Below, piece by piece: positions 5,532 to 9,401 of a stretch of DNA of 9,401 bases. The position numbers and the translations under genes were made by a program. Origin of the DNA: DATMNI01 sp035570275. GTDB lineage: Bacteria; Acidobacteriota; Terriglobia; Bryobacterales; Bryobacteraceae. The number at the start of each line of letters is the position of its first letter. Position 1 is the first letter of the stretch. The DNA lies in contig DATMNI010000051.1 of the NCBI GenBank assembly GCA_035570275.1, positions 1 through 9,401 of the forward strand. Direction: 5' to 3'. Under the pieces are notes generated by a model, which worked only from the letters and a program-made list of their open reading frames with translations, made no database searches and had not been told where the DNA came from.

Positions 5532-7459
5532 CCCCGGCCCGATATGTAGCCCGCCAGCAGCCGGCTGAAGACGTCCTGGTGGACCTTGACCTTCCCCTGC
5601 CTGGTCAGCGCATCCTTCACGCCGCTCTCGAAGAGCGTATTCCGGTCACGGGCTCGCTGACCTTTGATGTCGTCGCGAATTATGGCCCGCTGCTCCGGCA
5701 ACTTCGACAGGTCCGGCTGCACGTGCGCCACCACCCTGCAAACCACCGTGGCTCCATCGGGCGGGCTGACGGGACCGAAGACTGTGCCATCGGGCTTCGT
5801 AAAGCCTTCTGCCACGTAACTGGCGCCGCCCAAGCCCTCGATATTTCCTGCGCGGTCAACTTCGTTCGAGGTCTTGACTTCAAGCCCCATCGACTTGGCG
5901 GCCTTGGCCAGGTCGCCGCCCGCCGCGTTCGCCTTCTCGACCAACTCCTTGGCGTGGGTCTGCGCGGCAAGCGAGGACCGCTGCTGCACAATGGTGTCGC
6001 GAATCTGGGTCTGCACTTCTTCGAAAGTACTGGGCCGCGCGGGGATCACATCCGTCACCACCGCAAACGCGATCTTGTTGGTGACCGCGACCGGGGGCGA
6101 TACCTGCCCCTTCTTCAAGCCGGACACGGATTGGTCGAAATCGGGACTCGGACCAAGTTCGGGAATGGGCACGCCCGGCGAAAAAGCCGCGCGCACAATC
6201 TGCAGGTTGAAATCGGCGGCGACCTTTTCCGGATTTGCCGGGTCTTTCGCCAGCGCCGCCTGCGCTTTGTCCGAGGCCGCCTGCATCAGGTCATTGACCT
6301 TCTGCTTTTTCGCCTCGGCACTCAGGTCGGACTTGACTTCCGCGAAGCTGCGCAGCCCGGCGTCCTGATGTTCCATCACTTCGAAAACATGGTAACCGTA
6401 GCTGGTCTTGATCAGGTCGCTCTGCCCCGGCTTCAGCCGGAACGCGGCATCTTCGAACTCTTTCGCCATCTGGCCGTCATGCTGGACCCAATACTCGCCG
6501 CCCTTGTCCTTGGAACCCGGGTCCTCGGAGTTTTCCTTGGCCAGCTTGGCGAAATCGGCCTTAGCCCGAACCTGCTTCAGCAGGTCCTCCGCCTTAGCCT
6601 TGAGTTTGGGCTCGTCGGCGGGCGGCTTGCCCTGGGTCATGACCAAAATGTGCCGCACCCGGATCCGTTCCTTGGTCCGGTAAGCGTCCTGGTTCTGGCT
6701 GTACAGCCGCTGCAACTCGGCATCCGTCGGATTCACGGACTGCTCCAGCCTGGCCTGATCCGCCACCAGAATCGTCAGGTTCAGCTTCTCCGGTACCTGG
6801 TAGCGCGCTATGTTGGCCTTGTAGTAGGCCTGCATGTCGGGGGCCGAGGGCTGCGATTCACCCTTGTACTTGTCGGCGGTGAGCTTGACGTATTCGATTT
6901 TGATCTTCTCGTTCTTCTTGCGGAAGACCTGCTCGATTTCGAGCGGGTTCACCACCTGGCCTTCGATGGCGACATCGCGCAGCCGGGTGATCAGCACCTG
7001 CCGCCGCAGATCGTTTTCGAACTGCTCGATGGTCATGTTTTGCGCAGCCAGCATATTGGCATAGGCTTCCCTGCCCACAAACTTGCCATCCTGGTACAGG
7101 CTCGGCACCATCTGCCGGATGGCGTCGGCAACGTCGGCGTCGCTCACCTGGAAGCCCAGCCGCCCGGCCTCGTAGGCCATGGCCCGCTCGATAATCATCT
7201 GTTCCACCATCTGCGGCACGTAGTTCGGCAGCACCTCCGGCGGCAACTGGCGGTTGCGCATGGCGCCCTGTACCACTTTCTGGGCTTCGGTAATGGTGAT
7301 GACGTCGTTACCAACCTCCGCCAAGACCATGTCCGCCGAACTCGAACTACTGCCATAGTTGGGGATCAGGTAGGCCAGCATGGAAATCGCGACCATCAGC
7401 AGCAACGCACCGAGCAGGATGCGCACAGCTTTATCTCGGCTACGAAACAGATCAAACAT
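5528..7459 (-). CDS. ppiD: PpiD/SurA-like membrane-anchored parvulin peptidyl-prolyl isomerase
   Basis: A 643-residue envelope foldase. Residues 14-33 are a single N-terminal membrane anchor after a short basic tail (FRSRDKAVR). Residues about 45-190 match the SurA/PpiD N-terminal chaperone region. Residues about 265-362 are a parvulin (PpiC) domain with 'RVRHILV' (His270), 'SEDPGSKDKGGEYW' and 'TSYGYHVFEV' (His357). A second, degenerate parvulin-like segment lies near 425-475 (FDQSVSGLKKGQVSPPV...AFAVVTDV). This architecture fits E. coli PpiD, which is tethered near the Sec translocon and helps newly exported proteins fold. The start is set at 7459 because the anchor begins there, AGGAG lies 10 nt upstream and a strong -10 box sits at 7504-7499. 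The same frame stays open upstream to a GTG at 8035, but that extension crosses the repeat and another gene and has no parvulin-like sequence. The stop overlaps the DedA start (ATGA). Confidence 0.92.
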   Translation of the reverse strand: MFDLFRSRDKAVRILLGALLLMVAISMLAYLIPNYGSSSSSADMVLAEVGNDVITITEAQKVVQGAMRNRQLPPEVLPNYVPQMVEQMIIERAMAYEAGRLGFQVSDADVADAIRQMVPSLYQDGKFVGREAYANMLAAQNMTIEQFENDLRRQVLITRLRDVAIEGQVVNPLEIEQVFRKKNEKIKIEYVKLTADKYKGESQPSAPDMQAYYKANIARYQVPEKLNLTILVADQARLEQSVNPTDAELQRLYSQNQDAYRTKERIRVRHILVMTQGKPPADEPKLKAKAEDLLKQVRAKADFAKLAKENSEDPGSKDKGGEYWVQHDGQMAKEFEDAAFRLKPGQSDLIKTSYGYHVFEVMEHQDAGLRSFAEVKSDLSAEAKKQKVNDLMQAASDKAQAALAKDPANPEKVAADFNLQIVRAAFSPGVPIPELGPSPDFDQSVSGLKKGQVSPPVAVTNKIAFAVVTDVIPARPSTFEEVQTQIRDTIVQQRSSLAAQTHAKELVEKANAAGGDLAKAAKSMGLEVKTSNEVDRAGNIEGLGGASYVAEGFTKPDGTVFGPVSPPDGATVVCRVVAHVQPDLSKLPEQRAIIRDDIKGQRARDRNTLFESGVKDALTRQGKVKVHQDVFSRLLAGYISGRG

Positions 7460-7469
7460 TCTGAGAGAA

Positions 7470-7474
7470 CTCCT
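7470..7474 (-). promoter_or_regulatory. Ribosome binding site that fixes the ppiD start
   Basis: On the minus strand AGGAG (7474-7470) lies 10 nt before the ATG at 7459-7457. Together with the membrane anchor that starts at this ATG, it argues against the long upstream extension of the same frame. Confidence 0.75.
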
Positions 7475-7498
7475 GTGTAACTGGAAAGAAGAACCTCT

Positions 7499-7526
7499 AT
7501 TATATCGCACGCTTGGGAGATGCCAG
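7499..7526 (-). promoter_or_regulatory. Sigma-70-type promoter of the ppiD-dedA operon
   Basis: The minus strand carries a perfect TATAAT (7504-7499) preceded by 16 nt and CTGGCA (7526-7521), four of six matches to TTGACA. The predicted transcription start near 7492 gives a leader of roughly 30 nt that includes the AGGAG site. The -35 hexamer shares three bases with the end of the heptamer repeat, so the repeat abuts the promoter. Confidence 0.6.
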
Positions 7527-7570
7527 TGGTCGGTGGCTAGTGGCCGGTGGCCGGTGGTCAGTGGCCGGTG
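7524..7570. repeat. Heptamer tandem repeat, about 6.7 units, consensus YRGTGGY
   Basis: Consecutive 7-base units: cagtggt, cggtggc, tagtggc, cggtggc, cggtggt, cagtggc, cggtg. The core RGTGG is kept in the six complete units, with transitions at the flanking positions. The array lies between the end of the hypothetical gene (7590) and the ppiD promoter. Similar short heptameric repeats are known in cyanobacteria and other bacteria; no function is assigned here. Confidence 0.85.
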
Positions 7571-7607
7571 AAGGCCCCGGACCGGTTTGTCACCGGCCAC
7601 CGGCCAC
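7540..7607. repeat. Perfect 17-bp inverted repeat formed by the heptamer array and a reversed copy
   Basis: gtggccggtggccggtg (7540-7556) is the exact reverse complement of caccggccaccggccac (7591-7607), separated by 34 nt. A 10-bp alternative stem pairs 7561-7570 with 7591-7600 around a 20-nt loop. Transcribed RNA on either strand could fold into a stable GC-rich hairpin. There is no U-run after the stem, so it is not a standard intrinsic terminator. The stop codon of the hypothetical gene (7592-7590) touches the distal arm, so its last codons are repeat-derived. Confidence 0.8.
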
Positions 7608-8129
7608 AGGGCTATCGGGGTCCCTGGGTAGGGCAAAATGAAAGAACGAACCCAATTTCTGCTGAGCCGATTGGAGTTGGGCGAAATTGGCTTTGGCTTT
7701 GGGCGGTGCATCGGCGGCGTATGGTGTGGACTGCGGGGTGGCGGCCCGGCGTTTGGCCTCCAGTCGTTGGAGGTCGTGCAAGGCACGGCGGAAGGTGGGC
7801 TGGGCCGAATCGGCGCGGCGCTGTAGGATGCGGAGATGTTCGCGGCAGAAGGATGGCCAAACCCATGGCGTTGGGTCGTCGCGCACGCAGCGGTCACCGG
7901 CATAGTAGTCCAAGACTTTGGCGTCGGCGAGCGAATAGCGGCGAAGCAGCCAATTGGCGTCGATGAAGGGGTGGCGACGAGGAAGCACCGTTCGGGGGTG
8001 GCGAGTTCCAGCGGAGTATTTGCCGGTAAGGTCACGGAGTTCGGCGGGGTCTTCGCCGGCGATGACCTGGGAGCGACCGGCGGATCTTTGCGCGTTGAGG
8101 CGGTTGGCCGCGACTTGTTTTGTGCTCAT
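7590..8129 (-). CDS. Hypothetical protein, degenerate member of an Acidobacteria-type family (possible pseudogene)
   Basis: A 179-residue open frame with no function I can name. It begins MSTKQVAANRLNAQRSAG and continues 'VIAGEDPAELRDLTGKYSA', then 'FIDANWLLRRYSLADAKVLDYY'. From memory, related proteins common in Acidobacteria read roughly N-x-A-N-A-Q-x-STGPRT...NALKHGL...GEDPAE...TPxERFLV...WLLRR. Compared with that pattern, this copy lacks the STGPRT-to-KHGL segment (a jump from NAQRSAG to VIAGEDP). About 20 codons between 'KYSA' and 'FIDANW' are in the wrong frame: the expected LELATPERCFLVATP-like sequence is read in the alternate frame at about 7960-8015, and the original frame then resumes. 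The C-terminus runs into the inverted repeat. The frame is open, so a protein could still be made, but it looks like a decayed paralog. The start ATG at 8129-8127 is supported by the family's N-terminus; the Shine-Dalgarno sequence is weak. Confidence 0.6.
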   Translation of the reverse strand: MSTKQVAANRLNAQRSAGRSQVIAGEDPAELRDLTGKYSAGTRHPRTVLPRRHPFIDANWLLRRYSLADAKVLDYYAGDRCVRDDPTPWVWPSFCREHLRILQRRADSAQPTFRRALHDLQRLEAKRRAATPQSTPYAADAPPKAKANFAQLQSAQQKLGSFFHFALPRDPDSPVAGGR

Positions 8130-8336
8130 CTCACCAGGGATAGCAGGCGAGAGGGCTGGAGTCTGAAATCAAGGGCCGTAAGTGGCTGAGGGGATTGAGA
8201 AAACGTCTTGAAAAATCGTGTGACCGAAAACGACCAATCCCGGAAACGAGATGTGGGTGAGGTGAGGGACCCTCTTTCTCTTTTTGGCGTTCACGCCTGG
8301 CTGGCGGGCGAAAGGGAACGTGGCGGAGTGCAACGT

Positions 8337-8549
8337 CTACAGGGTCCAGCGCTCGGGCAGGTTGGCGCGCCGGATGCGCCACTCCAGGGCACCCTCCGGC
8401 TTCGCCTGCGACTGTGCGCGCACCAGGCGCGTGACGAAATCCGAGTAGCTGATGTCGTCTTTGCCGACGGCGCGCAACTCTTGGTCGTGGATCACCAGGA
8501 TGCGCCGCAGCTTGAGATTCTTCAGCAGTTGTTCCAGTTCTTCAGTCAT
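8337..8549 (-). pseudogene. istB: istB N-terminal fragment (IS21 helper ATPase)
   Basis: From the ATG at 8549-8547 a 70-residue frame reads MTEELEQLLKNLKLRRILVI, then 'ISYSDFVTRLVRAQ', 'EGALEWRIRRANLPERWTL', and stops at TAG (8339-8337). This is the N-terminal domain of the IS21-type IstB helper. In intact relatives 'WTL' is followed by Glu-Thr-Phe-Pro-Phe-x-RQPGVN; here the Glu codon position is TAG (one base from GAG). After a few extra codons the same frame resumes with 'TFPFARQPGVN' (to about 8289) and then diverges. The AAA+ ATPase domain (about 170 residues) is missing, so the product cannot assist transposition. An open frame also runs upstream of the ATG into istA-derived sequence. 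Confidence 0.75.
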
Positions 8550-8748
8550 CGTTGGATCACTCCGCTCCACCGCAAACAGCCCACGCGGAACCGCACGGAG
8601 GTGTTTTTTGTAAGTTGAGTTGACCTTATGGCACCACTCCCGCGCCCGATCATTCAGATCCTCCCAACTTGGAGAAGGCGCGGCCCACCAGAAAATTGCT
8701 CTCGACGAAATGGAAGGGCCGCTCCACACGTCCCGAATGCCGGCATTC
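8550..8748 (-). pseudogene. istA: istA fragment (IS21 transposase), frameshifted
   Basis: Two adjoining frames together give a piece of an IS21-type IstA transposase. One reads 'SGRVERPFHFVESNFLVGR' and 'AFSKLG'; after the frame change the other reads 'EDLNDRAREWCHKVN' and 'KKHLRAVPRGLFAVERS'. Joining them needs removal of a single G in the GGG at 8665-8663 (minus strand), which restores the family-like 'SKLEDLN'. The catalytic-core portion upstream is not recognisable. The segment that normally follows in IstA is also absent: the frame passes from 'LFAVERSDPT' straight into the istB start, implying an internal deletion that joined istA to istB. Upstream of about 8748 the resemblance fades, next to a perfect palindrome. 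Confidence 0.7.
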
Positions 8749-8750
8749 GG
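8733..8750. repeat. Perfect 18-bp palindrome
   Basis: ccgaatgccggcattcgg is its own reverse complement. It lies at the point where istA similarity fades and about 70 bp upstream of the candidate blaI -35 box. It could be a protein-binding site, an insertion-junction relic or chance. Confidence 0.7.
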
Positions 8751-8818
8751 CTCGGGTGGCCATCCGAATAACTTTAGAGACCGGGGAACGATGCCAGTCT
8801 CCGCCCGCAAGAAAGTGC

Positions 8819-8847
8819 TTGCATAAGAACCACGAAGGTAGTAGATT
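8819..8847 (+). promoter_or_regulatory. Candidate promoter for blaI
   Basis: TTGCAT (8819-8824), a 17-nt spacer, and TAGATT (8842-8847). Spacing is optimal and the hexamers are moderate. The predicted transcription start (about 8853-8855) falls on or beside an ATG at 8855 that opens a six-codon frame ending at the blaI start. Confidence 0.4.
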
Positions 8848-8863
8848 AACGAACATGGGTAGT
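8837..8863 (+). promoter_or_regulatory. Possible BlaI operator half-sites (GGTAGT direct repeat)
   Basis: GGTAGT occurs at 8837-8842 and 8858-8863, 21 bp apart (two helical turns), on and just after the candidate -10 box. The first continues as GTAGTA, the half-site of the known mec operator (TACTACATATGTAGTA). The matching TACTAC arm is not present at close range, so a classical dyad is not seen. Confidence 0.3.
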
Positions 8864-8871
8864 CGAACGCT

Positions 8872-9258
8872 ATGACACTTCCAAAACTAGGCAAGCTGGA
8901 GCTTCAGATCATGGAAGCCCTATGGACCCGGGGGCCGTGTTCGGTCAGGGAGATTCAGGAATCGTTTCCGGCCAAAAAGAGGCCCGCTTACACCACCGTC
9001 CAGACGACGGTCTACCGCCTGGAAGTCAAGAAAGCACTGCGCCGGACCAAGAAGATCGCCACGGCATTCATTTTCGAGGCTGCGGTGTCCCGCGAAGCCG
9101 CACAGCGCAGACTTGTTGACGACCTCCTGGGCTTGTTCGGAGGCCGGAGCCGACCCATCATGGCCCACCTGGTTGAATCGGGCGCGCTCACCCTTGACGA
9201 TGTGCGCGAGGCGGAGAAAGCCCTCCTAAACCTCGCCGGAGAGGAGAAACCAAAATGA
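8872..9258 (+). CDS. blaI: BlaI/MecI-family winged-helix repressor
   Basis: A 128-residue protein of normal length for the penicillinase-repressor (BlaI/MecI/CopY) family. Residues 5-60 form the winged helix: 'KLELQIMEALW', 'CSVREIQESF', then the recognition region 'RPAYTTVQTTVYRLEVKKAL' (37-56). The C-terminal 'REAAQRRLVDDLLGLFGG' and following helices form the dimerisation part. Family members bind dyad operators over their own promoter and are inactivated when a partner membrane protease responds to a signal. Here the gene overlaps an M56 peptidase gene by the ATGA at 9255-9258, the standard repressor-sensor pair. No beta-lactamase gene is in view, and such pairs often control other envelope or stress genes, so the regulon is unknown. 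The ATG at 8872 is supported by the conserved MTLPKLGKLEL start; the Shine-Dalgarno sequence is weak. Confidence 0.93.
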   Translation: MTLPKLGKLELQIMEALWTRGPCSVREIQESFPAKKRPAYTTVQTTVYRLEVKKALRRTKKIATAFIFEAAVSREAAQRRLVDDLLGLFGGRSRPIMAHLVESGALTLDDVREAEKALLNLAGEEKPK

Positions 9259-9401
9259 ATCCAGGATACGTCCCGGCGATTGCCAATCACCTGTGGCAAT
9301 CGACTCTGTTTGCTGGACTCGCGGCATTGCTGACACGGGCGCTGCGAAGCAATCACGCCCGGGTACGCCATGGGGTTTGGCTGGCGGCGTCGTGCAAATT
9401 T
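9255..9401 (+). CDS. blaR1: M56-family (BlaR1/MecR1-like) membrane peptidase, N-terminal part
   Basis: The first 49 residues are visible before the window ends. They read 'MNPGYVPAIANHLWQSTLFA', then 'GLAALLTRALRSNHARVRHG' and 'VWLAASCKF'. The 'NHLWQSTLFAGLAALLTxALRxNxARVRHxxWLAASxKF' pattern is the typical opening of acidobacterial M56 sensor peptidases: a first membrane helix, a short basic loop, then the start of the second helix. The zinc-binding HExxH motif and any sensor domain lie outside the window. Translation starts at the ATG that overlaps the blaI stop (ATGA), with GAGGAG about 8 nt upstream, so the two products are made together. The expected role is to sense an envelope signal and trigger cleavage of the BlaI-type repressor; the ligand is unknown. 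Confidence 0.88.
   Translation, partial: MNPGYVPAIANHLWQSTLFAGLAALLTRALRSNHARVRHGVWLAASCKF

Larger units (their letters stand above)
8289..8748 (-). mobile_element. IS21-family insertion sequence remnant
   Basis: The minus strand holds an istA C-terminal-part fragment directly followed by an istB N-terminal fragment, in the gene order of IS21 elements. Both are broken: a one-base frameshift in istA, loss of the rest of the istA tail, an in-frame amber codon in istB, and no ATPase domain (no Walker A) downstream. No terminal inverted repeats or target duplication could be recognised, so the ends given are only the limits of recognisable coding similarity. The 160 nt between here and the next gene (8129) hold nothing I can identify. 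Confidence 0.7.

Noticed and set aside
5579..7480. A 633-codon open frame on the plus strand opposite ppiD
   Set aside because: No recognisable motifs; the minus strand has a clear parvulin protein with ribosome site and promoter.
7524..7607. CRISPR array or intrinsic terminator at the heptamer repeat
   Set aside because: Units are 7 nt with no spacers, so it is not CRISPR. The hairpin lacks a following U-run and has a long loop, so it is not a standard terminator.
7460..8035. N-terminal extension of the ppiD frame to a GTG at 8035
   Set aside because: It reads through the heptamer repeat and the hypothetical gene in the wrong frame for most of its length. The membrane anchor, AGGAG and TATAAT all support 7459. 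Part of it is of interest only as the displaced frame of the hypothetical gene.
8131..8382. An 83-codon minus-strand frame upstream of the hypothetical gene
   Set aside because: It overlaps the istB remnant in another frame and has no family-like sequence.
8337..8894. A 185-codon minus-strand frame as an intact novel gene
   Set aside because: Its parts are an out-of-frame head, an istA fragment and an istB fragment ending at an amber codon, so it is an accidental fusion within an IS21 relic.

Overview
The window reads as chromosomal DNA of a GC-rich bacterium, most likely an Acidobacteriota member of the Solibacter/Bryobacter type. This rests on protein features, not a database search: a BlaI-type repressor overlapping an M56 (BlaR1-like) membrane peptidase, a decayed member of the 'NANRLNAQ...GEDPAE...WLLRR' protein family that I recall as recurrent in that phylum, and a PpiD-like foldase overlapping a DedA protein. 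No RNA gene or CRISPR array is visible.

Layout. Positions 1-4716 (minus strand, read from 4716 down) are one tightly packed operon: an AlgI/DltB-type MBOAT acyltransferase, two tandem paralogous secreted SGNH/GDSL proteins, a dedicated acyl carrier protein, and a 3-oxoacyl-ACP synthase III-like enzyme cut by the window edge. Intergenic gaps are 21, 1, 1 and 2 nt. Positions 4842-7459 (minus) hold a second operon, a PpiD/SurA-type membrane-anchored parvulin and a DedA membrane protein sharing an ATGA overlap, with a well-formed promoter just upstream. Positions 7524-7607 hold a heptamer repeat with an inverted copy. Positions 7590-8129 hold a degenerate hypothetical gene. Positions 8289-8748 hold a heavily eroded IS21-family remnant (istA tail plus istB head). 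Positions 8872-9401 (plus strand) hold blaI and the start of an M56 peptidase gene.

How the genes may work together. The 1-4716 operon has the parts list of a Dlt-like export-acylation machine: an MBOAT transferase, an acyl carrier protein and SGNH partner proteins. In place of a visible DltA-type adenylating enzyme there is a KASIII-type thiolase-fold enzyme next to the carrier. The simplest reading is that an acyl group on the carrier is passed by the MBOAT protein across the membrane and placed by the SGNH proteins on a cell-surface glycan or lipid. The KASIII enzyme would make, extend or transfer the acyl group. This is the most interesting system here; substrate and acyl group cannot be read from the sequence. 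The neighbouring DedA and PpiD genes fit a general cell-envelope theme but are a separate transcription unit.

The region 7500-8870 looks like an erosion zone, with repeats, frameshifted gene relics and a broken insertion sequence between two healthy gene sets.
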